In this document: piece after piece, positions 28,919-41,934 of the stretch
Layout of the letters: every line of letters begins with the position of its first letter
Numbering within the stretch: the first letter of the stretch is position 1
Assembly (NCBI RefSeq): GCF_002002705.1
Contig: NZ_MUNS01000039.1
Span: 1 to 64,000, forward strand
DNA from: Polaromonas sp. C04
Lineage (GTDB): Bacteria > Pseudomonadota > Gammaproteobacteria > Burkholderiales > Burkholderiaceae_C
Direction: 5' to 3'
DNA length: 64,000 nucleotides
Made by a program: the position numbers and the translations under genes
The notes under the pieces: model-generated
Databases searched by the model: none
What the model saw: the letters and a program-made list of their open reading frames with translations, nothing else
Told to the model about the DNA's origin: nothing

Positions 28919-28935
28919 GCTATGAAATTCATAGC
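28919..28935. repeat. Family-1 17-mer, perfect palindrome, between hisF and hisI
   Basis: GCTATGAAATTCATAGC has 8-bp arms around a single A. Nearby CCCCA and TGGGG can form a second hairpin, as in the long copies. It lies in the 83-bp hisF-hisI gap. Confidence 0.75.
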
Positions 28936-28975
28936 CATCAAGACCCCAGCGACGAGGACTTGGGGCGGAAAAGCT

Positions 28976-29755
<780 letters not shown>

Positions 29756-29758
29756 GCT

Positions 29759-30499
29759 TTATCCGTTGAACTCGTCAGCCAAGGTCTGTGCGCTGGCGAA
29801 ATCCAGGTCGCCGCTGTAGATGGCGCGCCCGCAGATCACGCCCTCGATGCCCTGGTCCTCGACTTCACACAGTTGCTCGATGTCGGCGATGCTGGACAGG
29901 CCGCCCGAGGCGATCACGGGCACCGTGAGCGCCTGCGCCAGCTTGACCGTGGCGTCGATGTTGATGCCGGTGAGCATGCCGTCGCGGCCGATGTCGGTGT
30001 AGATGAACGACTCGACGCCGTAGTCTTCGAACTTCTTGGCCAGGTCGACCACCTCATGGCCGGTGAGCTTGCTCCAGCCGTCGGTGGCGACCTTGCCGTC
30101 CCTGGCGTCGAGCCCGACGATGATGTGGCCGCCGAATGCCGTGCAGGCGTCCTGCAGGAAACCGGGGTTCTTCACGGCGGCCGTGCCGATGATCACATAG
30201 CGCAGGCCGGCGTCGAGGTAGCGCTCGATGGTGTCGAGGTCGCGGATGCCGCCGCCGAGTTGCACGTCGATCTCGCCGCCCACCTCGCGCAGGATCTTGC
30301 GGATGGCGAGCTCGTTCTTGGGCTTGCCTGCGAACGCGCCGTTCAGGTCCACCAGGTGCAGGCGCCGCGCGCCCTTGTCGACCCAGCTGCGGGCCATTTG
30401 GGCGGGATCTTCACCGAAGGTGGTGGACTGGTCCATGTCACCTTGTTTGAGGCGCACACAGTGGCCGTCTTTGAGGTCAATTGCGGGGATCAATAACAT
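29759..30499 (-). CDS. hisA: Phosphoribosylformimino-AICAR ribotide isomerase
   Basis: A 246-residue TIM-barrel isomerase. It has [19 protein letters not shown] with the catalytic Asp, [13 protein letters not shown], and the second catalytic Asp in YTDIGRDGM. It performs the Amadori rearrangement of ProFAR to PRFAR. The ATG at 30499 sits 40 bp after hisH; the open frame extends far upstream but only this start gives a HisA N-terminus. Confidence 0.97.
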   Translation of the reverse strand: MLLIPAIDLKDGHCVRLKQGDMDQSTTFGEDPAQMARSWVDKGARRLHLVDLNGAFAGKPKNELAIRKILREVGGEIDVQLGGGIRDLDTIERYLDAGLRYVIIGTAAVKNPGFLQDACTAFGGHIIVGLDARDGKVATDGWSKLTGHEVVDLAKKFEDYGVESFIYTDIGRDGMLTGINIDATVKLAQALTVPVIASGGLSSIADIEQLCEVEDQGIEGVICGRAIYSGDLDFASAQTLADEFNG

Positions 30500-30539
30500 G
30501 ACTGGGAAGAAACGTGATGCCGTTGGCAGCGGAGAAGAA

Positions 30540-31211
30540 CTAGGGATTCCAGTGCAGGAAGTTGCGGTACAGGGCGAGGCCGTGGTTGGCGCTTTTTTCG
30601 GGATGGAACTGGGTGGCGAAAATATTATCGCGTGCAATCGCCGCCGTAAAGCTTCCGCCGTAGTCGGCAACGCCCGCGCTGTGGCGCGCATCCGACGGTC
30701 GGGCGTAGTAGCTGTGCACGAAATAGAAGTAGCTGTTGTCGGGCACGTCGCCCCAGATCGGGTGCCGTCCGGTGCCCGGGTCCAGCTGGTGCACCTGGTT
30801 CCAGCCCATTTGTGGCACTTTGTAACGGCTGCCGTCGGGCTGCAGGCGCCCCGCCAGCTCGAACCTGACGACGTCGCCATGGATCAGCGCGAGGCCCGGC
30901 GTGTTGCCTTCGTCGCTGCGATCCAGCAGCATCTGCATGCCCACGCACACACCGAACAGCGGCTTGCTGGCGGCGGCCTCCAGCACCGGCGCCTGCAGGC
31001 CCGATTCGCGCAGCTCGCGCATGCAGTCGGGCATGGCGCCCTGCCCCGGCAGCACCACGCGTTCGGCCGCGCGCACCTCCTCGGGGCGCGACGTGATGAT
31101 GACCTTGTAACCGCTGCCCTGCGCCGCGGCCTGCACGGCCTGCGACACCGAGCGCAGGTTTCCCATGCCGTAGTCGACGACGGCGACGGTCTTGTTTGCT
31201 ACTGGATTCAT
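30540..31211 (-). CDS. hisH: Imidazole glycerol phosphate synthase, glutaminase subunit
   Basis: A 223-residue class I glutamine amidotransferase. The nucleophile Cys is in GVCVGMQML (near residue 92), with the His/Glu pair in ATQFHPEKS near 200. [10 protein letters not shown] is the N-terminal signature. It supplies ammonia to HisF. The ATG start lies inside a family-1 palindrome (GCTATGAATCCAGTAGC), so codons 1-5 (MNPVA) are repeat-derived. It lies 62 bp after hisB. Confidence 0.96.
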   Translation of the reverse strand: MNPVANKTVAVVDYGMGNLRSVSQAVQAAAQGSGYKVIITSRPEEVRAAERVVLPGQGAMPDCMRELRESGLQAPVLEAAASKPLFGVCVGMQMLLDRSDEGNTPGLALIHGDVVRFELAGRLQPDGSRYKVPQMGWNQVHQLDPGTGRHPIWGDVPDNSYFYFVHSYYARPSDARHSAGVADYGGSFTAAIARDNIFATQFHPEKSANHGLALYRNFLHWNP

Positions 31212-31214
31212 AGC
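31198..31214 (-). repeat. Family-1 17-mer over the hisH start codon
   Basis: Minus strand GCTATGAATCCAGTAGC contains the hisH ATG at its fourth to sixth bases. The plus-strand continuation (TGATTACGCCCTATGG) loosely resembles the second hairpin of the long copies. Confidence 0.7.
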
Positions 31215-31273
31215 TGATTACGCCCTATGGACGCCGGCTGGACGGCTGGAGGCCATTTTGTCGTGAAACCCGC

Positions 31274-31882
31274 TCAGAGCGACCCTTTGGTGGAAGCAAT
31301 GGTTCCGGCCGCGCGCGGGTCGATCTCGAGCGCAAAGCGCAGCGCCCGCGCAAACGCCTTGAACACCGTCTCCGCCTGGTGGTGCGCGTTCTCGCCCTTC
31401 AGGTTGTCGATGTGCAGCGTCACGAACGCATGGTTCACGAAGCCCTGGAAGAATTCGTGTGCGAGCTGGCTGTCGAAGGTGCCGATCATGCCGCTCTTGA
31501 ACGGCACGTTCATGACCAGGCCGGGACGGCCCGAGAAGTCGATCACCACGCGGCTCAGCGCCTCATCGAGCGGCACATAGGCGTGGCCGTAGCGGCGGAT
31601 GCCTTTCTTGTCGCCCACGGCCTTGTACACGGCCTGGCCAAAGGTGATGCCCACATCCTCCACCGTGTGGTGGCCGTCGATGTGCAGGTCGCCCGCGGCC
31701 TGGATGTCGAGGTCGATCAGGCCGTGGCGCGCGATCTGGTCCAGCATGTGGTCGAAAAAGCCGATGCCGGTGGCAAGGCTGGACACGCCCGTGCCGTCCA
31801 GGTTGAGCTTGACGGTGATCTGCGTCTCGGCCGTTTTGCGGGAGACTTCGGCGGTGCGTGCGGCGGGAGGCGAGGTGGTCAT
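31274..31882 (-). CDS. hisB: Imidazoleglycerol-phosphate dehydratase
   Basis: A 202-residue monofunctional HisB. Duplicated metal-binding motifs are [13 protein letters not shown] with [11 protein letters not shown], and [15 protein letters not shown] with NAHHQAEAVFKA-type sequence (here [12 protein letters not shown]). It lacks the phosphatase domain of enterobacterial HisB. The ATG at 31882 overlaps the hisC stop (ATGA); the upstream extension is not supported. A stretch of Thr/Pro/Ala residues precedes the core. Confidence 0.96.
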   Translation of the reverse strand: MTTSPPAARTAEVSRKTAETQITVKLNLDGTGVSSLATGIGFFDHMLDQIARHGLIDLDIQAAGDLHIDGHHTVEDVGITFGQAVYKAVGDKKGIRRYGHAYVPLDEALSRVVIDFSGRPGLVMNVPFKSGMIGTFDSQLAHEFFQGFVNHAFVTLHIDNLKGENAHHQAETVFKAFARALRFALEIDPRAAGTIASTKGSL

Positions 31883-32964
31883 AGTGATTCTTTGAGCGCT
31901 GCCAGCATTTTGACGTTTTCCTGCGCCGTTCCGACGGTCAGGCGCAAACAATTCGCCAGCAAGGGGTGCATTTTAGAAACGTTCTTGACCAGCACGCCGC
32001 GCGCCCTCATGCCGTCGAAGGTTTTGGCCGCATCGGGCACGCGCGTGAGGATCATGTTGGCGTCGCTGTGCCAGGCTTTAATGCCCGGCAAAGCCTGGAG
32101 TGCTTCGAAAAGAATAGCACGCTGCGCTCGCAGGTCAAGGGCTTGCGCCGCAAACACCTGGGCATGTTCGAGCGCAAACAGGGCGCACTCGTAGTTCAGC
32201 ACGCTGATGTTGTAGGGCGGACGCACCTTGTCGATCTCGGCAATCAGCGCCTTCGGCCCCATCATGTAGCCCAGCCGCACACCCGCCAGGCCGAACTTGG
32301 ACAGCGTGCGCAGCAGCAGCACGTGGCCGTGGTGGTTGACGCGGTCGATGTAGCTCTTGCTGGAAAACGGCTGGTAGGCCTCGTCCAGCACGACCAGGCC
32401 GCCCTGGCGGCCCTGCGCCACGATGATCTTCTCGATCACCGCGTCGTCCCACAGGTTGGCCGTCGGGTTGTTCGGGTAGGCGAGATAGACGATGGACGGC
32501 TGGTGCGCCTGAATGGCCGCCAGCATCGCGGCCTCGTCGAGCTCGAAGTCGGCCGTGAGTGGCACGCCGTGGAAGGCCAGGCCCTGCAGCTGGGCGCTCA
32601 TGGCGTACATCACGAAGCCCGGCACCGGCGCCAGGATGCTGGCCCCCGGAATATCGCAGGCCAGTGCCAGCAGCGAAATCAGTTCGTCCGAGCCGTTGCC
32701 CAGCATGATGTCGAAGCCGTCGGGCATCTTCGCGTAGGCGGCCAGCGCGGCGCGCAGGTCATTCACGCGGCCGTCCGGGTAGCGGTTCAGCGCCAGCGCG
32801 CCGAGCCGCCGGCCCAGTTCGGCCTGCAGTTCGGGCGGCAGGCGGTGCGGGTTCTCCATCGCGTCGAGCTTGACCATGCCCCTGGCGTCCTGCACGGCGT
32901 AGGCGTGCATCGACTGGATGTCCTGGCGGATGCGTTTTTGGAACTGGGAATCAAGCGCTGTCAT
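31879..32964 (-). CDS. hisC: Histidinol-phosphate aminotransferase
   Basis: A 361-residue fold-type I PLP enzyme. [11 protein letters not shown] binds phosphate, [10 protein letters not shown] and VLDEAYQPF follow, and the Schiff-base Lys is in [16 protein letters not shown] (near residue 227). It converts imidazole-acetol phosphate to histidinol phosphate. It now begins the minus-strand his block because icd separates it from hisD. The promoter must be in the 209-bp gap shared with icd. Codons for AILFEA form a diverged family-1 17-mer. Confidence 0.96.
   Translation of the reverse strand: MTALDSQFQKRIRQDIQSMHAYAVQDARGMVKLDAMENPHRLPPELQAELGRRLGALALNRYPDGRVNDLRAALAAYAKMPDGFDIMLGNGSDELISLLALACDIPGASILAPVPGFVMYAMSAQLQGLAFHGVPLTADFELDEAAMLAAIQAHQPSIVYLAYPNNPTANLWDDAVIEKIIVAQGRQGGLVVLDEAYQPFSSKSYIDRVNHHGHVLLLRTLSKFGLAGVRLGYMMGPKALIAEIDKVRPPYNISVLNYECALFALEHAQVFAAQALDLRAQRAILFEALQALPGIKAWHSDANMILTRVPDAAKTFDGMRARGVLVKNVSKMHPLLANCLRLTVGTAQENVKMLAALKESL
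32102..32118 (+). repeat. Diverged family-1 17-mer within hisC
   Basis: GCTTCGAAAAGAATAGC keeps the 17-nt spacing and one intact arm. It encodes AILFEA on the minus strand. Chance is possible for this copy. Confidence 0.4.
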
Positions 32965-33173
32965 ATAAGTGGTTGCAGCCGTTCAGTGCCGGCTTCGAAA
33001 GGAGTGATGATCTGCACGGTGTCGCTTGGGACTATAGCAAGAGCGTCGCGCGGCACCATTTTGGGCGTCTGTATCAATTCAGCGCTACCGTCCTCGCCCG
33101 GGCCCTGCCTGCCGCGGGCCGAAAACCGTGGTATTTTCTACGGGCACTCCAGACAACCGATTGAAAGACTCCC

Positions 33174-35411
<2,238 letters not shown>

Positions 35412-35438
35412 GCCGCAGTTCGCAGCGCCGCAGCCGGA

Positions 35439-36755
35439 TTATTTGAGCCGCATCTCGGCAGCGCGCGCATGCGCCTGCAGGCCTTCGCCGTAGGCCAATT
35501 CGGCGGCTATTTTTCCAAGAATCTGCGCGCCGGCTTCGCTGACCTCGATCAGGCTCGATCGTTTCTGGAAATCGTAGACGCCCAGCGGACTGGAAAAGCG
35601 TGCCGTGCCGCTGGTCGGCAGCACGTGGTTCGGGCCGGCGCAGTAGTCGCCCAGCGCTTCGCTGGTGTAGGCGCCCAGGAAGATCGCGCCCGCGTGCCGG
35701 AGCAGCGGCTCCCAGCGGTGCGGTTCGCGGCTGCTCACTTCCAGGTGCTCGGGCGCGATGCGATTGCTGAGGGCGCAGGCCTCTTCCATGCTGCGCGTGT
35801 GGATCAGCGCGCCGCGCGCGCTGAGCGATTTGGCAATGATTTCGGCGCGTGGCATCGTGGGCAGCAGGCGCGTCATAGCGGCCTGCACGGCGTCGATGTA
35901 GACCGCGTCGGGGCACAGCAGGATGCTTTGCGCGAGCTCGTCGTGTTCGGCCTGGCTGAACAAATCCATCGCCACCCAGTCGGGCGGCGTGCTGCCGTCG
36001 GCCAGCACCAGGATCTCGCTCGGGCCGGCGATCATGTCGATGCCGACCGTGCCGAACACGCGGCGCTTGGCGGCGGCCACGTAGGCGTTGCCGGGGCCGG
36101 TGATCTTGTCGACGGCCGCCATGCTTTGCGTGCCGTAGGCCAGCGCCGCCACGGCCTGCGCGCCGCCGATGGTGAAGGCGCGGGTCACGCCGGCCACGAA
36201 GGCGGCGGCCAGCACCAGCGGGTTCTTGGCGCCCTGCGGTGTCGGCACCACCATGATGATCTCGCCGACCCCGGCCACATGGGCCGGAATCGCGTTCATC
36301 AGCACCGACGACGGGTACGCCGCCTTGCCGCCCGGCACGTAGATGCCGACGCGGTCCAGCGGCGTGACCTTCTGGCCCAGCAGCGTGCCGTCCTCGTCGC
36401 GGTACGACCAGCTCTCGCCGTTGGCCTTCTTCTGCGCCTCGTGGTAGCTGCGCACGCGCGCAGCGGCGGCCTGCAGCGCGTCGCGCTGGGCCGCGGGCAG
36501 GGACTCGAACGCTGCTTTCAGTTCGCCCTGCGTGAGCTCGAGCGCCTGCATCGAGGCCGCGCCCAGGCCATCGAAGCGGTTGGTGTACTCGAGCACGGCG
36601 GCGTCGCCGCGCTCACGCACATGGGCCAGGATCTCGGCCACACGCTGCTCGATCGCGGCATCGGTATCGGCCGACCAGTGCAGCCGCGCCTTGAATTCGG
36701 CCTCAAAAGTGCTCGAAGCCGTTGACAGTCGTGCGGGAGAAGCTACTAAATTCAT
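35439..36755 (-). CDS. hisD: Histidinol dehydrogenase
   Basis: A 438-residue HisD, the zinc enzyme that oxidises histidinol twice to histidine. Motifs are [51 protein letters not shown] and the catalytic [20 protein letters not shown]. The ATG lies inside a family-1 17-mer, so the first residues MNLVAS are repeat-encoded and precede a low-complexity leader. It follows hisG by 18 bp. No terminator is evident before convergent icd. Confidence 0.96.
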   Translation of the reverse strand: MNLVASPARLSTASSTFEAEFKARLHWSADTDAAIEQRVAEILAHVRERGDAAVLEYTNRFDGLGAASMQALELTQGELKAAFESLPAAQRDALQAAAARVRSYHEAQKKANGESWSYRDEDGTLLGQKVTPLDRVGIYVPGGKAAYPSSVLMNAIPAHVAGVGEIIMVVPTPQGAKNPLVLAAAFVAGVTRAFTIGGAQAVAALAYGTQSMAAVDKITGPGNAYVAAAKRRVFGTVGIDMIAGPSEILVLADGSTPPDWVAMDLFSQAEHDELAQSILLCPDAVYIDAVQAAMTRLLPTMPRAEIIAKSLSARGALIHTRSMEEACALSNRIAPEHLEVSSREPHRWEPLLRHAGAIFLGAYTSEALGDYCAGPNHVLPTSGTARFSSPLGVYDFQKRSSLIEVSEAGAQILGKIAAELAYGEGLQAHARAAEMRLK

Positions 36756-36758
36756 AGC
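36742..36758 (-). repeat. Family-1 17-mer over the hisD start codon
   Basis: Minus strand GCTATGAATTTAGTAGC, with the hisD ATG at its fourth base, preceded by CTGGATT. The argJ copy has the same TGGATT flank. Confidence 0.75.
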
Positions 36759-36773
36759 AATCCAGAAAATAAA

Positions 36774-37412
36774 TTACTGGGCGACGGCGGTGGCAAACGC
36801 GTCGATGATGCGGCGGATCGGCGCCTGCTTGAGCTTGAGCGCGGCCTGGTTCACCACCAGACGCGCGCTGATGTCCATGATGCGCTCGACCTCGACCAGG
36901 TGGTTGGCCTTGAGGGTGTTGCCGGTGGAGACCAGGTCGACGATCGCGTCGGCCAGCCCGGTCAGCGGCGCCAGCTCCATGCTGCCGTAGAGCTTGATCA
37001 GGTCCACATGCACGCCCTTGGTGGCGAAGAAATCGCGCGCGATGGCGACGTACTTGGTCGCCACCTTCAGCCGGCTGCCCTGCTGCACGGCATCGGCGTA
37101 GTCGAAGCCCTCGCGCACCGCGACGCTGATGCGGCATTTGGCAATCTGCAGGTCCAGCGGCTGGTACAGGCCCAGACTGCCATGCTCGAGCAGCGTGTCC
37201 TTGCCGGTGATCCCCAGGTCCGCGCCGCCGTACTGCACATAGGTCGGCACGTCGGTGGCGCGCACCACCAGCACGCGCACGTCGCTCTGGTTGGTGGCCA
37301 GGATCAGCTCGCGCGATTTTTCCGGGTCGCCCCGCACCTCGATGCCGGCCGCGCGCAGCAGCGGCAGGGTTTCGTCGAAGATGCGGCCCTTGGAGAGCGC
37401 AAGTGTGATCAT
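36774..37412 (-). CDS. hisG: ATP phosphoribosyltransferase, short form
   Basis: A 212-residue short-form HisG catalytic subunit ([23 protein letters not shown] loop [16 protein letters not shown] near 165). It starts histidine synthesis by joining ATP and PRPP. Short forms lack the C-terminal regulatory domain and need HisZ for feedback control; no hisZ is in the window. It overlaps the murA stop by 4 bp (ATGA) and precedes hisD. Confidence 0.96.
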   Translation of the reverse strand: MITLALSKGRIFDETLPLLRAAGIEVRGDPEKSRELILATNQSDVRVLVVRATDVPTYVQYGGADLGITGKDTLLEHGSLGLYQPLDLQIAKCRISVAVREGFDYADAVQQGSRLKVATKYVAIARDFFATKGVHVDLIKLYGSMELAPLTGLADAIVDLVSTGNTLKANHLVEVERIMDISARLVVNQAALKLKQAPIRRIIDAFATAVAQ

Positions 37413-38689
37413 TTCACCCTCTCGATGTCGGCGCCAATGCCGCGCAGCTTGATCTCCATCTGGTCGTAACCGCGATCCAGATGGTAGATGCGGTCGACCT
37501 GGGTCTCGCCATCGGCCACCAGGCCGGCGATCACGAGGCTGGCGGACGCGCGCAGGTCGGTGGCCATGACGGTTGCGCCCGAGAGCTTTTCAACCCCTTC
37601 GACCATCGACACCTTGCCGTCGATCTGGATATTCGCACCCAGGCGAATCAGCTCGTTGACGTGCATGAAGCGGTTCTCGAAAATCGTCTCGGTCGCCAGG
37701 CTAGGGCCCTGCGCGATGCAGTTGAGCACCATGAACTGGGCCTGCATGTCGGTCGGAAAACCCGGGTATTCGGTGGTGCGGAAACTCTGGGCCTTGAGGC
37801 GGCCCGAACCGGCCCCGGGCGACTGCACGCGGATGCCGCCCTCCATGGCCGTGACGCTGACGCCGGCATCGCGCAGCTTGTCGATCACCGCATCCAGATG
37901 GTCGGCGCGGCCGTGCTGCAGCAGCACGTCGCCGCCGGTGGCCGCGACCGCGCACAAAAAGGTGCCAGCCTCGATGCGGTCCGCCACCACCTGATGCGTG
38001 CAGCCATGAAGTTTTTCAACCCCTTTGACGCGGATGCGGCTGCCGCCCTGGCCGTCGATCTGGGCGCCCATCTTGATCAGCATCGCGGCCAGATCGGCAA
38101 TCTCGGGCTCCTGCGCGGCGTTCTCCAGAATCGTCTCACCCTCGGCCAGCGTCGCCGCCATCATCAGGTTCTCGGTGCCCGTGACGGTCACCATGTCGGT
38201 GGTGATGCGCGCGCCCTGCAGGCGCGTGCGGCCCTGGGGCAGCCTGGCGATCATGTAGCCGTGCTCGACCACGATTTCGGCGCCCATCGCCTGCAGGCCC
38301 CGGATGTGCTGGTCGACCGGGCGCGAGCCGATGGCACAGCCCCCGGGCAGCGACACCGTGGCCTCGCCAAAGCGCGCCAGCAGCGGCCCGAGCGCGAGCA
38401 CCGAGGCGCGCATGGTCTTGACCAGCTCATACGGTGCTTCGGGCTTGATCGGCGCGCCCGCCTGCAGCGACAGGCCGCCGCGCTCGCCGTGCGTCTCGGT
38501 GCGCACGCCCATGTTGTCGAGCAGCCGGCGCATGGTCGCCACGTCGTGCAGGCGCGGCACGTTGAGCAGGTTGACGGTCTCGTCGGTCAGCAAGGCGGCG
38601 CACATCTCGGGCAGCGCCGCGTTTTTGGCGCCGGAAATCCGCACTTCGCCGTGGAGCTGGCGGCCCCCGCGAATCAGCAATTTGTCCAT
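37409..38689 (-). CDS. murA: UDP-N-acetylglucosamine 1-carboxyvinyltransferase
   Basis: A 426-residue MurA, the first committed step of peptidoglycan synthesis. The fosfomycin-target Cys is in [15 protein letters not shown] (near residue 116). Other marks are [10 protein letters not shown] near the N-terminus and [14 protein letters not shown] near 310. It is followed by hisG with a 4-bp overlap and preceded by the bolA-family gene by 7 bp, the conserved mla-bolA-murA-his order. Confidence 0.98.
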   Translation of the reverse strand: MDKLLIRGGRQLHGEVRISGAKNAALPEMCAALLTDETVNLLNVPRLHDVATMRRLLDNMGVRTETHGERGGLSLQAGAPIKPEAPYELVKTMRASVLALGPLLARFGEATVSLPGGCAIGSRPVDQHIRGLQAMGAEIVVEHGYMIARLPQGRTRLQGARITTDMVTVTGTENLMMAATLAEGETILENAAQEPEIADLAAMLIKMGAQIDGQGGSRIRVKGVEKLHGCTHQVVADRIEAGTFLCAVAATGGDVLLQHGRADHLDAVIDKLRDAGVSVTAMEGGIRVQSPGAGSGRLKAQSFRTTEYPGFPTDMQAQFMVLNCIAQGPSLATETIFENRFMHVNELIRLGANIQIDGKVSMVEGVEKLSGATVMATDLRASASLVIAGLVADGETQVDRIYHLDRGYDQMEIKLRGIGADIERVK

Positions 38690-38696
38690 GAAAGAA

Positions 38697-38939
38697 TCAG
38701 TGTGGTTCGACGGCCCACTCGGCCGGCGTGAAGGTTTTCATCGACAAGGCGTGGACCTCGTCGGTGAGCATTTTCGCACCCAGCGCGGCATACACCCGCT
38801 GGTGGCGCTGGATGGCACGCCTGCCCTCGAACTCGGCTGACACGATGGTGGCGTACCAGTGGCGGCCGTCGCCTTCGAGCTCGATGTGGTCGCAGGGCAG
38901 CGCCGCGGCAATGAGGGATTGGAGTTCTTCAGCGGTCAT
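38697..38939 (-). CDS. BolA-family protein (IbaG-like)
   Basis: An 80-residue BolA/IbaG protein with a class II KH-like fold: [20 protein letters not shown] in the core and [13 protein letters not shown] containing the conserved His and the FxGx-type loop. Such proteins bind monothiol glutaredoxin and 2Fe-2S clusters. Its place between the mla/ABC genes and murA matches ibaG (yrbA) in E. coli. Confidence 0.92.
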   Translation of the reverse strand: MTAEELQSLIAAALPCDHIELEGDGRHWYATIVSAEFEGRRAIQRHQRVYAALGAKMLTDEVHALSMKTFTPAEWAVEPH

Positions 38940-38953
38940 GGGTTGTGTTCCTT

Positions 38954-39709
38954 TCAGCCCCGGATTTTGTAGCCTATGCGCAGCAGATGCACGGCCAGCG
39001 TGCTGACCACCACCAGCGCCGCGCCCACGATGCCCAGGCTGAGCCACGGTGAGACATCGCTGACGCCGAAAAAGCCGTAGCGAAAGCCATCGATCATGTA
39101 GAAGAACGGGTTCAGGTGGCTGACGCTCTGCCAGAACGGCGTCAGCGAATGAATCGAGTAAAACACCCCGCTCAAAAACGTCATGGGCACGATCACGAAG
39201 TTCTGGAACGCCGCCATCTGGTCGAATTTTTCGGCCCAGAGCCCGGCGATGACCCCCAGCGAGCCCAGGATCGCCGCGCCGAGCACGGCGAACGCCAGCA
39301 CCCACAGCGGCGCCACGACGCCCGGGTGGATAAAAAACACCGTCGCGAGGAACACGCCGGCGCCCACCGCCAGCCCGCGCACCACGGACGAGCCCACATA
39401 GGCCACATACCAGCTCCAGTGCGACAGCGGCGTGAGCAACACGAACACCAGGTTGCCCATGATCTTGCTCTGGATCAGCGACGACGAGCTGTTGGCAAAC
39501 GAGTTTTGCAGCACGCTCATCATGACCAGGCCCGGCACCAGAAACGCCGTGTAGCTGATCGTGCCGAACACCTTGACGCTGCCTTCGAGCACATGGCCGA
39601 AGATCAGCAGGTACAAAATCGCGGTCAGCACCGGCGCAGCGACGGTCTGGAAGCCAACCTTCCAGAAGCGCAGCACTTCCTTGTACAGCAGCGTCTGCCA
39701 ACCGTTCAT
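38954..39709 (-). CDS. ABC-2 type transporter permease
   Basis: A 251-residue permease with six membrane segments and the ABC-2 signature near the fifth (NFVIVPMTFLSGVFYSI). It begins MNGWQTLLYKEVLRFWKVG. It resembles YadH-type exporters; the substrate is unknown. The ATG overlaps the stop of the ATPase gene by 4 bp. It lies between the mla genes and bolA, a common betaproteobacterial arrangement. Confidence 0.92.
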   Translation of the reverse strand: MNGWQTLLYKEVLRFWKVGFQTVAAPVLTAILYLLIFGHVLEGSVKVFGTISYTAFLVPGLVMMSVLQNSFANSSSSLIQSKIMGNLVFVLLTPLSHWSWYVAYVGSSVVRGLAVGAGVFLATVFFIHPGVVAPLWVLAFAVLGAAILGSLGVIAGLWAEKFDQMAAFQNFVIVPMTFLSGVFYSIHSLTPFWQSVSHLNPFFYMIDGFRYGFFGVSDVSPWLSLGIVGAALVVVSTLAVHLLRIGYKIRG

Positions 39710-40698
39710 GCGACTCCCATGCCGGCCGCTTCGCGCACCGTGCTGTCGGCCTCGTCGGGTACCGGACCGTCGGCATTCAGGGCCGCAGCTCCCGCGGACT
39801 TGCCGGCCATGACATTCAGGAACACGTCTTCCAGGTCGGCCTTGCGGATTTCGATGTCTTCGGCGTGCAGCCCGGCCTCGCGAATGGCGCCCAGGTACTG
39901 CTCGATCTCGAAGGCGTTGTGCGCGGGGAACTGCACGATGCGGCCCGTAATACGCGCCTTGTCGGCCAGCGCCTTGGGGAGTTCGCTATCAATTTTGAAG
40001 CGAAGCACATTGCTGGAGGCCGACTTGAGCAACTCGGAGGTCGGCGCCAGCGCCACCACGCGGCCGTTTTGCAGCATCGCAATGCGTCCGCACAGGGCCT
40101 CGGCCTCTTCCAGGTAGTGCGTTGTGAGCAGCACGGTGTGCCCCTGCTTGTTGAGTTTGGCGACAAACTGCCACAGGGTCTGGCGCAGCTCCACGTCCAC
40201 GCCGGCGGTGGGCTCGTCGAGCACGATGACGGGCGGCTTGTGCACCAGCGCCTGCGCCACCAGCACGCGGCGTTTCATGCCGCCCGAGAGCTGGCGCATG
40301 TTCGCGTCGGCCTTGTCGGCCAGGCCCAGGCTGGCCAGCAGCTCGTCGATCCAGGCGCCGTTGTTCTTGACGCCGAAATAGCCCGACTGGATGCGCAGGG
40401 CTTCAACCACGCTGAAAAACGGGTCGAACACCAGTTCCTGCGGCACCACGCCGAGCTTGCGGCGCGCCTGCGCGTAGTCGGCCTGCACATCGCAGCCCTG
40501 CACCAGCACCTTGCCGCCGGTAGCGCGGGACAGGCCGGCCAGGATGCTGATGAGGGTGGTCTTGCCGGCGCCATTGGGGCCGAGCAAACCGAAAAATTCA
40601 CCATCTTCGATGTCAAAGCTGACCCGGTCCAGTGCCTTGAGCTGACCGTGTGCCAGGGAATAGGTTTTGGAGACGGACTGAAAGGAGATGGCGGGCAT
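39706..40698 (-). CDS. ABC-2 exporter ATP-binding protein
   Basis: A 330-residue ABC ATPase, YadG-like, with Walker A GPNGAGKTT (near 41), signature LSGGMKRRVLVAQALVH, Walker B VIVLDEPTAGVD and switch His in LLTTHYLEEAEA. A C-terminal domain of about 100 residues follows. The start MPAISFQSVSK is the family form; upstream frame is low-complexity. Codons for RFKIDS coincide with a diverged family-1 17-mer (39985-40001). It pairs with the downstream permease. Confidence 0.93.
   Translation of the reverse strand: MPAISFQSVSKTYSLAHGQLKALDRVSFDIEDGEFFGLLGPNGAGKTTLISILAGLSRATGGKVLVQGCDVQADYAQARRKLGVVPQELVFDPFFSVVEALRIQSGYFGVKNNGAWIDELLASLGLADKADANMRQLSGGMKRRVLVAQALVHKPPVIVLDEPTAGVDVELRQTLWQFVAKLNKQGHTVLLTTHYLEEAEALCGRIAMLQNGRVVALAPTSELLKSASSNVLRFKIDSELPKALADKARITGRIVQFPAHNAFEIEQYLGAIREAGLHAEDIEIRKADLEDVFLNVMAGKSAGAAALNADGPVPDEADSTVREAAGMGVA
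39985..40001 (+). repeat. Diverged family-1 17-mer within the ABC-2 ATPase gene
   Basis: GCTATCAATTTTGAAGC keeps the 17-nt spacing and one intact arm; the inner CAATTTTG is itself near-palindromic. Confidence 0.45.
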
Positions 40699-40797
40699 GG
40701 GAGCCGGTGATTTTAAGGCCTGGGCCCGCTGCCTGCTTTTTCCGCCGCCAGCAGCCCCACAGGGGGCGGCCAGCACACGGCACGCTCCGCAGGAAAG

Positions 40798-41070
40798 TCA
40801 GGGCGTGGCCGGCAGCAACTCACCCACACCATAGAGTGCCGCGAGTTCGCGCAGGCGCGGATGCAGATGCTTCACGCCAAACGTCTTGCCCGATGCGTGC
40901 GCCTGGCGCCGGCATTCCAGCAGCACGGCCAGCGCCGACGAATCGAACGAGGTCAATGCGGCGGCATCGGCCACCACGACCGCATCAGGCTGCGAGCGCA
41001 GCCCCTGCACCAGCATGTGCAGGCAGGCCGTCGCCTCGCGCTGCATCAGCTCGGAGGGCAATACAAGCAT
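40798..41070 (-). CDS. mlaB: MlaB-like STAS-domain protein
   Basis: A 90-residue STAS protein with the conserved loop ALTSFDSSALAVLLECRR, where Ser sits at the anti-sigma-antagonist phospho-site position. In E. coli MlaB binds MlaF and supports the MlaFEDB phospholipid transporter. It is the last mla gene, 88 bp after mlaC, the gap being a family-2 repeat whose terminal GTGGGGG lies about 8 nt before the ATG and may serve as its ribosome site. Confidence 0.88.
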   Translation of the reverse strand: MLVLPSELMQREATACLHMLVQGLRSQPDAVVVADAAALTSFDSSALAVLLECRRQAHASGKTFGVKHLHPRLRELAALYGVGELLPATP

Positions 41071-41073
41071 TAG

Positions 41074-41150
41074 ATGGCCCCCACGCTTGTCGCTGCGCGT
41101 ACTGCGCTGCCCCCCGAGGGGGCCTTCGTGTCTTGGGACGGCCCGGCGAC
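41074..41150 (-). repeat. Family-2 GC-rich repeat between mlaC and mlaB
   Basis: On the minus strand: GTCGCCGGGCCGTCCCAAG, then GGCCCCCTCGGGGGGCAGCG, ending GTGGGGGCCAT three bases before the mlaB ATG. It is direct relative to transcription, whereas the copies at 11188, 18129 and 23518 are opposite. Confidence 0.8.
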
Positions 41151-41158
41151 TCTCATGC

Positions 41159-41800
41159 TCAGCTTTTCCTGGCGTTCGCCTTGTTGCGCTCGGTCAGCGT
41201 GGCAATCAGGCCGTCGATGCCCTTGGCGTTGATTTCCTGCGCAAACTGGCTGCGATAGGTTTCGACCAGCCATACGCCCATCACGTTCAGGTTGTAGATT
41301 TTCCAGCCAAAGCCCTGGCCCGGCGTTTTCTCCAGCCGGTAATCGAGCTGGATCGGGTCGCCACTGCCCCTGACCTGGGTGCGCACCACGACATCGCTGT
41401 CGTCGGCGCCGGCGCGCAGCGGCTGCACGACGATGGTCTGGTCGTTGCTGACCTGCGACAGCGCGCCCGAGTAGGTGCGCACCAGCAGGGTCTTGAACTC
41501 GTCCTGCAGCTTCTGCTGCTGCTCGGGCGTGGCCTGGCGCCAGCCCGGGCCGACGGCCGAGGCGGTCATGCGCTGGAAGTTCACGTTGGGCATGATCTTG
41601 CTGTCGACCAGCGCCACGATCTTGGAAATATCGCCAGCCTGAATGGACTTGTCGGCCTTGATGCTGTTCAGGACGTCGGTGGACAGGCGCTTGACCAGCG
41701 CGTCGGGCGCTTCGTCGGCGGCATGCGCCACGAGTGCACCGGTGGCCGCAAAAACCGCCAGCAGCGACACCGCAACTTGGCCCAGAAAACGTCGATTCAT
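41159..41800 (-). CDS. mlaC: Phospholipid-binding protein MlaC
   Basis: A 213-residue periplasmic MlaC. It has a signal peptide (MNRRFLGQVAVSLLAVFAAT, cleavage near AHA-AD) and the Tol/Mla NTF2-like core with MPNVNFQRMTASAVGPGWR and YRLEKTPGQGFGWKIYNLNVMGVWL. It shuttles phospholipid between MlaA in the outer membrane and MlaFEDB in the inner membrane. It follows mlaA after 134 bp. Confidence 0.94.
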   Translation of the reverse strand: MNRRFLGQVAVSLLAVFAATGALVAHAADEAPDALVKRLSTDVLNSIKADKSIQAGDISKIVALVDSKIMPNVNFQRMTASAVGPGWRQATPEQQQKLQDEFKTLLVRTYSGALSQVSNDQTIVVQPLRAGADDSDVVVRTQVRGSGDPIQLDYRLEKTPGQGFGWKIYNLNVMGVWLVETYRSQFAQEINAKGIDGLIATLTERNKANARKS

Positions 41801-41934
41801 GGTTTTTCCTTCTTAAAGCGGGCCCATTGACGACCCCGTATCCTGATAACGTGTTGGAGGGCGCCCGCGCCGACGGGTTTCGTCAACGGCAAGTCACCCC
41901 ATGAAACGGTCTGCAACGGCATGGTCCGCATGGG

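Noticed and set aside
40735-40795. Possible family-2 copy upstream of the ABC-2 ATPase gene
   Set aside because: Only short GC-rich pieces (CCGCCGCCAGCAGCCCCAC) resemble the family. The diagnostic CCCCAAGG and GTGGGGGC ends are missing.
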